Both the position numbers and the translations under genes were made by a program. The notes below the pieces were generated by a model, which saw nothing but the letters and a program-made list of their open reading frames with translations, made no database searches and had not been told where the DNA came from. From contig OY987250.1 of NCBI GenBank assembly GCA_963920765.1, positions 12,578,409 to 12,642,408 of the forward strand: DNA of 64,000 nucleotides, in the 5' to 3' direction. Positions within the stretch are counted from its first letter, which is position 1. Each line of letters starts with the position of its first letter. The stretch comes from Ulota crispa (Eukaryota; Streptophyta; Bryopsida; Orthotrichales; Orthotrichaceae). Positions 42,097 to 54,400 of this stretch are shown in pieces.

Positions 42097-44913
42097 CTAG
42101 GACTTATTTGCTGGAGTGAATTTCAAGGAGACGCTATTGACACAATGCCTGGCATCAGTAGGGGTAGCAAATCCCTCGCCCTTGAACACATGGCCCAAGT
42201 GCCCTCCACAAGATGCACACGTAATCTCTATGCGACGCCCATCTGAATCACGCTGCAACCAAAAAAAATCAAAAGATCAAAAAATCAACAAATCAACAAA
42301 TCAAGATATCAATATTTGGTACCAATAGTGGAAGTTAGAATATTAGGTATTGAACTAAAAAAGGGTGGACCAACTATACAGCAAGGGACCCATTTTCTCA
42401 ACGATAACATGAAAGTTGAGTTACTCTATACTTGATCAAATGTGGAGATGCTCTAAACATGTCAATCTACACAAAAATCCAATTTCTAGTTGAATAAAAA
42501 CACATGAACACAAAGTACATAACATGAGATGAAAACAAAATTCATAGCTTATGAGTTTGAAATTTACTTCATTAGTAGGCATCAAAACTAGAACTTCTAC
42601 TGGAAGATAAAACTCTTGCATAATGTGTCACAATCTAGAAAGAAAACCAAAAAAAGAACTTTGACATTTTTGTTGTTAACCCTTGAATGCCCAACTGGTC
42701 ACCACATCTTTCCCTCTACAATAGCTCTACACAATAGCTCTACAATGTGGCAAGTGCCCACCCATTATGATAGCATTTCAAAAAGTTGCAAAAGTCAACA
42801 CTGGTAACCTCATGAAAATTGCAAGAAGGGCAACATGTGACCTAACACCATGTTTCTAAATCTTCTCACAATTTGGGTTACCTAAAAATAAAAGTGCATT
42901 TGATGAGGTTGTTATTTGCCTTTCATGATGCACCATGTACTTATGATTGCTTCTAAAAAAATTAGATGAAAAAAGGCTTTTGTTTCCATCTCACATAGTT
43001 GTTTAGGGGTTAAGGTATGTGCAATTGTGTCCCTTCTTAATATTAGGGGTACCAAAAACCAAGACTCTCAAAATACAACCCCTCCCCCTAATTTTCCACC
43101 CCCTAATTTTCCAAATGACTAGTAAAAGGAGTCTATAGGTAGTTATCTTAATCTACAATGGTGCTTCGTTAACATCAGCCTTTGTAACACTATTGAATAA
43201 GATCACAACCTCACTCCCCTATTGCTCAAAGCATGTATTATGAACTTGGTTAAGGTCAAGTGCTTGCATATGGTCAACATTTGCTTTTCATCAATGCCCA
43301 TTTTGACTCATCAATTAAAAGCATTTGATTAATGTACCAAAAACATGGGTAGGAAAGCACCTCCAAAGTTGCAACCACCAAAACTAGTGAAAGTAGTGCA
43401 AATGGAGTGTTTGTTTATGATCACTGCTTGGATAAGGTCAAAACTTTTTTCTAGCCCAAAGTGTTGACCTTATCCAAGCACCACTGTACTGGTTGTGTTA
43501 AAATTCAGCTTGGACCTCATGTTACGAATTTGAAATGGCGATTCTCAGATTGCCTAGAAAGACCCTAGGAGCAAAAGCTGAACCCTGACGAACTCCAATC
43601 CAACTTCAAAGACCTTCGTCGCATACACAGGAAGAAACGCAATGCAACTTTACGCTTTGACATGCACCACAGAACGTGCTTTATCAATATAGAAATTTCT
43701 ACCAAAAAGATTTCAAATCAAATCTTCAGCTAATTTGAACTGATTTTTCTTTGAATTTTGATTGTTTTTCTTGTATTTTTCTGTAAATTTGTGTTTTGGT
43801 CTTGGTGGTGAAAGGATGAAACTTGTTGAGAGGTATTCGACTATGGAGGGGCTGAGGAGCACTTACAGTCTCGTCAATGGCGCCGGGGATGCCCTCAAAG
43901 AAGGCGGGCCATCCACAGCCAGAGTCAAACTTGGTGGTGGACTTGTAGAGCGGCGATTTGCAGCCTGCGCACTCGTACACGCCATCCTCTTTGGATTTAT
44001 TGTACTCACCGGTACCAGGAAATCTGCTCATCGCCAAAATTCCCACCACAAACTGTCACAACTCACTCCCTTCTCCAAGAACCCTACAAACCCCACAAAC
44101 CCTATAAACCCTATAGGGAAAATTTCATGGATACCCCTGAAGTTTACCATATTTCACAGATACCCATCGCTGCTTTTTCAGAAATTTCACAAATACCCTT
44201 GGTCCAACATTTTTAGGCATTTGTTATGTTGTGCATGTCACTTCCTTCTCCCTCTTTGTGCGCACACACTATTTCTCTTTTGTTATGTGTGCACAAAGGA
44301 AAGTGGCATGCACAACAACAACAAAAAAACGTCTATTATTTTGGGTCCAAGGGTAACTATTAGTGAAAGTTCTGAAAAAGCAGTAAGGGGTATCTATGAA
44401 AATATGGCAAACTTCAGGGGTACCCATGAAATCTTCCGAACCCTATAAACCCTACAAACTCTACAAACCCTCTCCAGCAAAGCTTTGCATTCCATTGAGG
44501 TTTGGTATGACCATTGACAGACAGGTACAGATACCATGAAATCTTCCCAACCCTATAAACCCTAGAAACCCTCTGCCAGCAAGCTTTACATTCCATTGAG
44601 AATTGGGTATGACAATTGACAGAGAGAGGTGCAGAGATGGCGCTTACTCGGTGCCCTTCTGGCGCAGGATGCGGAACTGCTCGGGGCTGAGGATGGCGCG
44701 CCACTCCTCATCAGACTTGGTAACACTGGTGTTGGGACCTCCTCCGGTGGAAGCCATGGCGAGAGCGCGGCGGGAGAGCGGGGGGCGGAGGGAGAGGCGA
44801 GCGGGGCGGAAGGAGGCGAGGGAGAGGGAGAGGGCTTTGGGGGAGGCGAGGGAGAGGGCGAGGGAGGAGGAGGAGACGGCGGTGGTGGTGAGGGTGCAGA
44901 GCAAGGCTGCCAT
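42097..44913 (-). CDS. MSRB: plastid-type peptide-methionine (R)-S-oxide reductase (MsrB), 192 aa, three exons
   Basis: Exons 44648-44913, 43867-44023 and 42097-42252 (579 nt with stop), all GT-AG. It reduces the R form of methionine sulfoxide in damaged proteins. The N-terminus is a Ser/Ala/Leu/Arg-rich stretch with few acidic residues (about 1-50), typical of a chloroplast transit peptide. The SelR domain follows: [42 protein letters not shown] (first zinc Cys pair CAGC), [14 protein letters not shown], then in exon 3 [15 protein letters not shown] (second zinc pair CASC) and [11 protein letters not shown], with the catalytic cysteine in RHC. All core motifs are present. Intron 2 (1614 nt) holds a TTAA element and a hairpin; intron 1 (624 nt) holds another MITE and a tandem duplication. 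Oxidation-defence role in plastids is inferred from the family. Confidence 0.92.
42676..43013. mobile_element. TTAA-bounded MITE, subfamily B, copy 2 (MSRB intron 2)
   Basis: 338 bp from TTAACCCTTGAATGCCC to GTTTAGGGGTTAA, matching the interior of 17420-17775. Confidence 0.7.
43426..43479. repeat. short inverted repeat in MSRB intron 2
   Basis: GCTTGGATAAGGTCAAAAC and GTGTTGACCTTATCCAAGC, 19-bp arms with one mismatch and a 16-bp loop. Possibly a tiny MITE remnant; CACTG occurs just outside each arm. Confidence 0.5.
44117..44437. mobile_element. MITE in MSRB intron 1
   Basis: Left GGAAAATTTCATGGATACCC then CTGAAGTTTACCATATTTCA; right TGAAAATATGGCAAACTTCA then GGGGTACCCATGAAATCTTCC. Terminal repeats of about 50 bp with a few differences. 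It lies between AACCCTATAAACCCTA runs. Confidence 0.65.
44438..44636. repeat. tandem duplication of about 100 bp with telobox-like motifs (MSRB intron 1)
   Basis: Two diverged copies (about 44438-44536 and 44537-44636) share AACCCTATAAACCCTA, CAGCAA(A)GCTTT, CATTCCATTGAG and GACAATTGACAGA-type blocks. AAACCCTA matches the plant telobox. Confidence 0.5.
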
Positions 44914-45175
44914 TGCTTGCTTGCTGGCTGGCTGGGGGGGGTGTTATGTTATGAGTTGGAGGGAATGTGGGGATAACGAGTGAGGGCACGACTACGGGGG
45001 GCAATGGTGAAGACGGAGAAGGTGCCGTGGCAGAGAGAGGTCGAGGGAGGAATTGCGGTGCGCACTGCGGTGCAGGTGCAGGTGCAAGTGCCGGAGCACA
45101 GTGTTCACTTGTTTTGGGGTTCCTTTGCAGGAGTGGATTAGATTGGATTGGATCAGGGTTTTTTATTTTCATTTT

Positions 45176-45413
45176 TTAACCCTTGAGCGCCCCATTGACA
45201 ATATATTGTTGATGGGGCTCACAACTTCATCTCATTTAAAAAAAAGAACTGTACGGTGAAAACAGCCATGGTTGGTCCTCATCAATGGAGAATGTAATTC
45301 TTTTTCAAATCCTACAGTCACTTTTTCTGAATGTAATTTTCCAAGCTGTGGTGGCCATTAAACCCCCCATTTTCTCCTAAATCCAAAAAAAACTCTGGGC
45401 GCTTAGGGGTTAA
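45176..45413. mobile_element. TTAA-bounded MITE, subfamily C, copy 2
   Basis: 238 bp from TTAACCCTTGAGCGCCCC to GGGCGCTTAGGGGTTAA, 260 bp upstream of the MSRB start codon, so within its promoter region. Confidence 0.7.
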
Positions 45414-45526
45414 GAAGTGCCAAAGTGGCGATTTAAAATGTTACGGTGGTGCTCCAAACTTCAACAGTCATTCACATATTGGATAGAAAATATCATATTA
45501 GCACATAATACATGTCTATAATTAGG

Positions 45527-46422
45527 TTTTCATCCACAATTTGGCAATTTCATCCAAGGTTTTTTTTTAAAATTTGAAGCTTTTTGGCAATTTCATCCAA
45601 ATAATATTGTTTTTTTTTTCTATAGGCTTGGTGCCGGTCAAAAAAATTTGGTGCATTTTGCTCCAAATCGCCAAAAAAAATACTAGATTGGATCAATGTA
45701 TAAGGAGAGCCAAAAAACAATAGAAAGTCAGCCAAATGAAATGTGCAAAAAACTGATTGAAATCTATATAGAAAGGCTAAATAACCGACTACGTTTTTGG
45801 AAAATTTCCAATTATAGTATAAGTATATGGAGAATAGCCGGTGCATCCACTGAAAAAACTAGATGAAAATGAAAAACGTTGGCTTTTAGCTAAAAAAGCT
45901 CAAAATCTCCCCGCACACTAGATTGGATTGTGTGCATGCTCGCCACCAATGTACAGGGAGTATCAGCATTTTGTTACAAGCTAGACAGTTGATTTTGAGA
46001 ATTGCCGAATTGAATTCAAAAGTTTAGGAAAAAAACCGACCATTTGAGAGGAAAAAAAAGAGAATATTCTTTATTTTCTAAAGGCTAAGCCGAGAGTATA
46101 CTCTAGACAACCAATTGGCCCAAGAGATTGTCAGATATTGGCCGGTTAAGCTAAAAAAACTTCTTGGATGGCGAGTTGCCACTGCTGCTTCTTTGTTGTG
46201 GTTTTTCTTTGTGGTGGGTGTTCAAGGATTACTTACTTTCCAGCAAGTTTTGCCTTTTGCCACGGGGTGTCGCAAGGTGTGGCGAGGACTTGCAAGGTGT
46301 GGCGAGGTGTTGCCTATGGGCGGCTGGCCATTGATACACTAAGAAATTTCCATGAAAATCTGGATGAAATTCCTAGTTTCTTACCTAAGCAAAATCCTAG
46401 TTTGCCAAATTTTGGATGAAAA
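45527..46422. mobile_element. MITE-like element, about 900 bp, with CATCCACAATTTGGCAA ends
   Basis: Left TTTTCATCCACAATTTGGCA; right TTGCCAAATTTTGGATGAAA. Subterminal copies of TTTCATCCAA and GGATGAAATT occur on both sides. Contains GGTGTCGCAAGGTGTGGCGA-type repeats at about 46264-46316. No coding frame recognised. Confidence 0.5.
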
Positions 46423-46560
46423 TAGCTTATATTAGTAGTTTATTGGATAAACTTTTGCTTATCATTCTTTCCTTCCAATTTTAGTCAAATTTTTTGTACT
46501 TGAGTGCATTCTAGGGTGCAAGTTGCTCTACCCTAAAAAATACAAAAATTAAACCCTAGT

Positions 46561-46672
46561 TGTAGGGTGTTGCAGGGTGTTGCGTGGTGTCGCAAGGTGT
46601 TGCAAGTGTTGCTAGGTGTTGCAAGTAGTTGCAAGGAGTTGCGAGGATTTGCGAGGATTTGTGAGGCTTGCG
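46561..46672. repeat. minisatellite, unit about 10 bp (GGTGTTGCAA type)
   Basis: About eleven diverged units in a row: GGTGTTGCAG, GGTGTTGCGT, GGTGTCGCAA, GGTGTTGCAA and so on, ending with GAGGATTTGC units. A related short tract is at 46264-46316. Confidence 0.7.
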
Positions 46673-47507
46673 TTACCTCGTTTCCACTTTTCCTTTCTAG
46701 ATACTGAGATTTCTTTCTTGTTTCTTTTAGAAACCATTGGAACACTACGAGAGGGAACACCCCCTCAATAAACAGCAACTCACCATGAATATTTAACAAC
46801 AAAAAATATGTATATAGAAAGATAGATAGTCTCTAGCTGCTTTTAGGATCCTATGAGATGTAACTTTTCATTTTAATACAAAATATTCTAACGTATAATT
46901 TTACACAAAAGTGACATTGCATTACTACTTGTAGAAAGTCTAGCCCTATAGAATTTTTTCCTAGGTTTTTCAAGTCCCTTGATACCCTAACCCCTTAAAC
47001 AGTTGGATATGGGTAGGTTTACCTTGAGCATAAATACATTGGATCTTTATTAATGCTAACCTAGATATTGCTGCAAAATAAAAGTGTCAATAAATTAGTT
47101 TTCATTTATTGACCCTACAAAAAGTACTTTGTCAAATTGAACTCATGCAAATTGCATTCAAATAGAGGAAGTCTCAATAAAACACATGGTGAAAAATGGG
47201 GATACAACTACCTCCACTAAAAATGAACTTCCATGCTAATCCCATAATTATAAAAACCTAAAAAAGTCAAATAGTTTTACACTACAAAATTGTTTGATGT
47301 TTCTAAGTCTTAACATTTTGAACCAACATGGAACATTTTGAACCAACATGGAAGTTTGCCTGAAGTCTATAGAGTTCATTGAGCCTCAAGCTTCTAAGCA
47401 CTTAGCACTTCTAAACACTTCCTAGCTTCAAAATTGTATTTAGAATTTTGCCAAAAAACGTGATACGTGACACAAAATCTCATAAACCTTTAAATTAAAC
47501 TCTTGTT
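46673..47507. other. intergenic, no gene seen
   Basis: AT-rich. A 20-bp direct duplication (AACATTTTGAACCAACATGG, twice in a row) is at about 47315-47352. Nothing else defined. Confidence 0.45.
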
Positions 47508-47932
47508 TTAACCCTTTAAGGTCTATGGTTGATTTGGGAAGTGAGCATGCATACAACAAGCTACCTTTGCCACCGTATTTCTTAATGAGGAATTCTTTTT
47601 CGTTCTTAAAGGGCCAAATTTCTCATTTTTTACCATCAGCAACCATATGGAACTCCAACCTAACTTTCCCCAAACTTGTGTCATTCAGTATATGCCACTC
47701 TTTTGCATTTAGGGTTGCCTTTCTCCAATGATTTACATATTTCCAGCCTACATGCATGCAATTTTCAACCCTTACACCACATACTGGCACGGATTTTCAT
47801 GGAATTTGTCCCATTACATTCATTTTCAAATTCCCCACACCCATCCCCTTTCATCCATACCCAAATTCATTGTCAAACTTTAGCTACCAATGATAAATGT
47901 GTCTAATCGACCACCAAACCTTAAAGGGTTAA
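47508..47932. mobile_element. TTAA-bounded MITE, subfamily E
   Basis: 425 bp from TTAACCCTTTAAGGTCTATG to ACCTTAAAGGGTTAA. The interior is unlike the other copies; non-coding. Confidence 0.65.
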
Positions 47933-48406
47933 GGTTAAATTAGCAAACACAATTCAATGAGCACATACCAAATTACCAACACAACACTTGTCAGCTTTCA
48001 CTGACAAATCAGTACATTCTGTTAACATTTCTTCACACTTGATACAATCATTCAAGCATCAGGTTTCCGGGCAGTGATCTCCAAATGCTGCAAATCCCAT
48101 AATTAGCAGTGGCTACAAACGCTGCTACAATGTGCTAGAAATCACTCACTTCTTTTTTGAGCTGTAAACGAGTTATTTTGGTAAAACCTTTGCTAAAGTT
48201 AGCCACATTGGTTAATCATAAGTAATCCAGGAAGTATTCAGTATGTTACATTAAGAGACAGCACTTGGGATTGGTTATAAAAGCCTCCAACAATTATCTT
48301 TCTACCTGAGAATTAACTATGCATGACGTGTCCAAGCTTGAATCAAGGTCACCTGAGAAACTCATGAAACTGTCAATTTGTTTAAGGAAAAAAGCAAACA
48401 AATGTA
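47933..48406. other. PPR4 3' flank, probably with its 3' UTR
   Basis: AT-rich; no gene seen. The sequence just below 48407 should hold the PPR4 3' UTR. Confidence 0.4.
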
Positions 48407-51400
48407 CTATTCTTCGGATTCCCACTCTTCTTCGTACTCCTCAATAGTTTCAATGTCTTCCTTTGAGTCAGCCTTTTCAGCTTCCTCTCTTGCTCGAGCT
48501 TCTTCCACTGCAGCTTTCCAATCTATTCGCACAAAGTACACAAATTAAGTAACACAAACGAAAAGATCACGTGAAAAACCCATACACAAGTTCTTAACAA
48601 GGTTGTCACTAGAATTTTCTAAAACTCCTCTCAAACAGTCTAATTCTATTGAAGACCTTGTCGTATACTTGCTGAGCTGCAAGTTCAAAATTCTCTAGCA
48701 AGCAACTCAAAGCATGCGCAACGTTTACAACAAACTCTTCAGTAAAATTGTCTTAACTTTTCTGCGAAAGTCTATTTCTCCATGATAATGCGAGATAGCT
48801 TGGGATTGAAGTATAAGTTTGTTTTCTAAAAAGTTTATATTGAGCACTAACACGTGGTTCAACTAGGTGGTCCAATAGGCGATTAGGTCTCTCTATCTAC
48901 ATGTGTTGAAGTGCTTAGATTTTTTTACAATGTACTAAAAGATGCACTTTGTTAAGAGCTTTCCATTGACGTAAAAATCTTACAAACATGTTATTTTTAG
49001 ATATTACGCCTTTGAATTACCAAGGAGAATTCTACTGAAGACCTTGCTAAAAATTGCAAAGGAAGTACAGTAACAGAAAAGAGGTGGGGTATGAGAAATT
49101 ACTGGTACCTGGTGGGAATATTCTCTCCACAGCTTGAGTCAAATCACCGGGCTGTCTCTCAGCTTTGATCAAAAACCTTTGCCAGTGCTTGGCAGTGGCA
49201 AAATCCACACAAAGCCCTTGGTCCGCCATTTCGGAGGTGACTCGTAACACACCGTCAAACACCGTCTCTCGTGCAACGGCAGCTCTGGAGAGAAGGGATG
49301 TCATGATGCAGTGGTACAGTGGCATGTCAGGTTTCATTCCAGCGCCTTTCATTTCGTCGTAGCAAACCAAAGCTTTCTCTGGGTACGAGGCGGATGCCCA
49401 TCCGTGCACCAGCGTTGTGTAGGTTTGCAGGTTCGGTTGTACACCTTGTTGCTTCATTTGCTCAATTGTTTCTGTTGCTTTCTGCTCACAAACGCCCCAT
49501 CCACCACGTGTTATTGGATAACAATAATTCTTACATTGTAAAACAAAACAAAAAGCTCCAAAAGGTTGTACTTTTTAGCAAGTGGTGTAAGCACGATTTA
49601 AACTACTGCTGCGCTTTGAATAAAAAAAAAAGTAGTTGTCTACTGTGCCTTTCTAATGCTCTACAACCTCCCATATTGAAATTGCATAAGTCATCAAATT
49701 GTAAAAAAGGCTTGATCTCTCCCCAGCTCTACAGTGATCTCCAAAATCACTCAGTCCTGCATATGTGAAAAGCCTTAAAATAGTGCAAAATTTTATCCAC
49801 TACCTTTCAAGTTTCTGGCCTTCAACGTTATAGCATGTTCAAAGCCTTTGTATCTTAAGCAGTTTTTCGATATAAAAAATAATAATAAAAATTTAACAAA
49901 AAGGGATAAGGCAAAATGTTCTCAGAGGAAAAAAAACAATACCTGCATGTCCCCTGCCTTACAACACGCATTGGTAAAGGAGGTATACGAATGAACGTCT
50001 GGTGTCAAGCCTTCTTGACGCATTTTTTGCATCATGTCAGAGGCTTCCCACATGTCCCCTCTCTGAGCCCACCTGTAACCACCAGACTCCACGCTAAGTC
50101 TACTTTGAAAAGTAATAGAAACTTTCAAAAAACATATCTTTAATGGTGCAAAAAGTAGGGTACCATTGCTTCTTTCTATTAAGCATGTTCTATAACAGCT
50201 TCTCATTGATATACATCTTTTACGTTTAGATATGAAAAAGAAATGAGCATTCCCTTGATACACATGAAGAAAAAATAGCTGGAAAAATAGCTGGAAAAAC
50301 AGAAGGAAAATTTGTAAGACATACCCATCAAGGAGAATGTTGTAGATGTACTGATTCATGGGAACACCTGCAGAGGTCATCTCCGTGGTCACTGCAACAG
50401 CACTTTGCATGCGTCCGGCTTTGCAACAAGCCTTGAGAAGAGACGCATAGGAAATCACGTCTGGCTTCAGCCCTATTTCTTTGATGCGCTTGAAATACTT
50501 GAAAGCCAAGCCAATCTCTCCCTCGCAAGCATACCCCTCCATCAGAGTAGTGTAACTGCGTTCGTTTGGATGCACTCCAGCCAACGCCATTTCATCAATA
50601 ATAGATGCAGCCCTGTCCATCTATGCACATCTCTCACCGGTTTAGCGGTGATTCCAATGATAAGAATCCTACGCTCCACAATGCCCCGAAAGCAGCCATT
50701 TCCATATCTATGGAATTTAATGATAAATCATTTAAGAAGCCTCATAACAATAAGCACAAATAGGAAAAGAAAAAAATCATAACCTACCTATATTTTTGGA
50801 GTGTTTAAGTATATTTGAAAGTTACTATTGACAAAAGACAAAGATATAAGAGTGTAGATTGCTACCGCACCATACAAGTGAAGTAAGTTATTGAGCAATA
50901 TAATGACTCAACTGTATACCCTTCACCCGCCAAACTACATTATATACTACCTAGACGTATCTACATACTAGTGAACTCGTATGTAGGGACTATCAAATGA
51001 CCTTCCAGCTAACAATGTCCTATGGTGATTAGCTACCTCAAAGTCGTTAACCCCTGAACGTCCCAAACGCCCTTTGCGGCCGTACGTATGGCCGTATGTA
51101 CAGACGTATTTGAGCTATTCTGAGGGCTTTCCAAAAAAAATTATGCATCCACCATCATACAACCCTTCAATATGTATGGTTGTAACACTTGATTTCTAGC
51201 TGATTCAAACTTCTGTATATTGGTTGCAATCGTATTTGGTACCGTATCTCCAGAGCCCAAGGGATGTTTAAGGGTTAATTGAATTGACTTTAAGCAACCT
51301 AATGACAACAACTATTAACCTACTTTCTGTTATTTAACAATTTGAGGGTTAACCTTAGAGCATTACACTTCCCAATACAACTACTGCGAGCCGCCATAAT

Positions 51401-54400
51401 TCTAAAGCGATCATTGTTTACAAGCATCTTTGTTCAAGCATCTTTGAAGAACACATATATCATCAGCTTTTGGATGTATTTCATGCATACCGGTAGTATG
51501 AGTGGGTGTTACCTCTTCCACGGTAATTACCTAAAAAGGTGGAGTTTTCTTTTGTTCACCAATCTCGATTTAACATCCCATTTGCAAGCATCACTAAACC
51601 TCACTACAAAGCAGGTTACTAGAACAGCAAAATTATGCACATGTAGTTTATGAAAGCAGCTGAGAATGGACAAAAGGGCAAAAGTTGAACCTGGCGAGCT
51701 TGAACTAAGCCATGCATGATGACATTATAGGTAGTGGCACTAGGGCGGCACCCAGCCAGCTTCATATCCCGCACGGTTTCAAGCGCCATCCTGACATCGC
51801 CAACCTTCATGAAGCCGTCAATGATGGTGGTGTAGGTTTGCAGTGTAGGAGGGTAACCTCCTCTTTCCATGCGAGCCAGCAGCTGCACAGCTCGTGTCAT
51901 TTGTCGATTTTTGCAAAAAGCATTCACCAGAATGTTATACGTCACCCCATCCGGTTTAATCCCTGCTTTGGACATGTCTTCAAACACAGAAAATGCGTTT
52001 ATACAATCTCCCAACTGTACATATCCATCAATTATCATCGAAAACGTCTTGCGATTGTGCAAGATTCCTTGATTCTCCATTTCCTTGCAAATCTCCAATG
52101 CCTTGGTCATCTTCCCAAGCTGTGCAGTGTCCAAGGACGAACTGTCAAAATAGCTCACATTGCTAAGTCTGCTGAAACTTCAGTACAATTTTCACGGTTT
52201 CTGTGGCAGTCAAAATAAAAAAAACTCTCTTTGAAAGTACTGCTGAAGATATCCACATTGCACACATCTAGATAAAGATTTCAGCAGGGGGTGTGGATGT
52301 ACCTTAGAGTATAAATTTATGAGACAACCGTAGCTGACAACAGTTGGAAACATGCCCGTGTCCTGTGAACCGAAATGAAAAGCGCCCCATGAGTACCAAT
52401 TGCTTGGTTTTGCGCAAAACATTTAATAAGAATATACTGCGTTATAAAAGACGTGTTGATTTAGTCGTAATTCTGTTATGACATTAAATTTATATTAATA
52501 TTATTAAGTTAACATCGTAATGAATTATTTCAGCATCAATTCAACATGACGATTATAAGAAGCTAAAGCCTATGAAGCAAAAAAAATAAAAAAAAAGAGC
52601 ATCAACTTGTGAAGGGGGGGGGGGGTGGCAACTTGCCTTCAATTTGTTAAAAACACCCAAGCACTGGACCTCAGCACGAGCATGAGCATAGCCGTCCAAC
52701 ATCATGTTGTAAAGACCAAGTGTTGCTTCCAGCCCATGTTCCTCCATATCTGCCACTAAAGCTTCTGCCCGCTCCATGTTGCCTGCTTTGCTGCACTTCC
52801 CACATAATTAGTACAAAAACATTTGGAGATACGTGAAAATCCTTCCTTTCAAGCATAAGCAAATAGCCAGAGAGGCAAGAAACGACATCAAACAAGAGCC
52901 TTGATTCTAAAATTTTACCAGTGAGCGTTAATGATGTTGTTGTAAATAACACCATTATAATGACATTTCTCACTCAGTGCTCTCTGGAACCACATCTCTG
53001 CAGCACTTCAACATAAAACAAGCTTGTAAATACAAGGCAAGCAATATGCACAATAGAAAGAAGATATCAAAATTTTCAAGCAATAAAAACATGGTTACCA
53101 AAGTGGTAGTTTCTATCTGTTAACTAGTGTGTGAACTCAAGTAACCATGTATTGTAAGGCAGAGATACATACTTGACATCTCCTAATCTTCCATATCCCG
53201 AAATAACCACACTGAAAGTTGCTGCATTCGGAACGATACCATCGGCTTCCATCTCCTCAACACAAGCCACTGCTCCTCGCAAATCCCGAGCCACTGCATA
53301 CGCATGAACCAAGCTGGTTTTCCAACAACAAAAGTATATTTACTACGAAGCAAAAAAAGGCATAATTCCATAAAAAACAATCACATACCCAGAGAATTAC
53401 AACAAGGTACAGAACTGTAATGTTGAACTTACTTGGTGTAAGCGTGGACGTTTGGGTCAATGCCTGCAGCTCGCATGTTCTCAAACGCAGCTCGAGCGCT
53501 GTGCTTATCCCCACGTTTTCCATAGTAGTTTACTAGCAAGGTATAATCTCGACGCTTCGGCTGAAAAAAATACAAAAAATTCTTCAGTACAATGATATCG
53601 AGAAACCTGTGAATGCAAAGGTCAGGAAGCTTAAATAAAAGCTGCAGGAAACGAAGGAAATGGAAGGGTAAAGGATAGTTTTTCTAACCTTTTCAATCCT
53701 ATTGAAAGAACCAACAACCTTGCGAGCATCTTTAGGGTGATCTTCAACCAATTTTCGAAAGTCGTTCGAGGCTTTCTCTCGCTCTTCACGCCATTCTGAT
53801 TGAGGCTCTCTTTCCTGTCAAACGTGATTTCAAGTCTGTTTTAACCCATTAACGTCTGATCGACCATTTCCTAGTGGATTTCGACTCTTTTCAGTTCGTA
53901 GAGGGAGCATGTCAAGGAATTTGATGACGTGGCAAAGGAGTTCGTAGAGGGAGCATGTCAAGGAATTTGATGACGTGGCAAAGGGGACGGGTCTGGGGAA
54001 TTGGAAAGTGAAGAGTTTAGGACAATAACCATGCCAATCTGAGGTGGCATGTGGCTAGAGGGTTGAAAAAACTAAAAGAGTACGGACTGAAAATACACCA
54101 ATAAATGCAAAAAGATGGCCATAACACCTAAAGAGTGAGCAGAATTCATGATGCATAACACTAAACCCTGCAAGATACTTCCATCTGTACGGTCAGATCT
54201 GTGATAGACATCTGTATTCAATAGTTTTAAAATTTGCCCCAAATGGCCATACAAAACAAAGGATTGCCCACCCCAGAATCGACCAAAGACGTTAATGGGT
54301 TAAGAGGATGTGCTCAAACTCTTTGGATGATGAAACCCTAACCCTAACACCATCAAACTGCAGAAGGAATTTGCAGAAGGTTGAGTTACAGAGAAAGTAG

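Noticed and set aside
44075-44115. Interstitial telomere
   Set aside because: Units vary (CCCTACAAA, CCCTATAAA) and are few; they are telobox-like motifs, not a telomere array.
43762-44448. 228-codon plus-strand ORF over MSRB exon 2 and intron 1
   Set aside because: It is antisense to a confirmed exon and runs through a MITE; composition is not protein-like.
44603-45179. Gly/Arg/Glu-rich plus-strand ORFs over MSRB exon 1
   Set aside because: They are shadows of the GC- and GA-rich transit-peptide exon and promoter on the other strand.
49319-52218. Plus-strand ORFs of up to 168 codons within PPR4
   Set aside because: All are antisense to PPR exons with strong family motifs.
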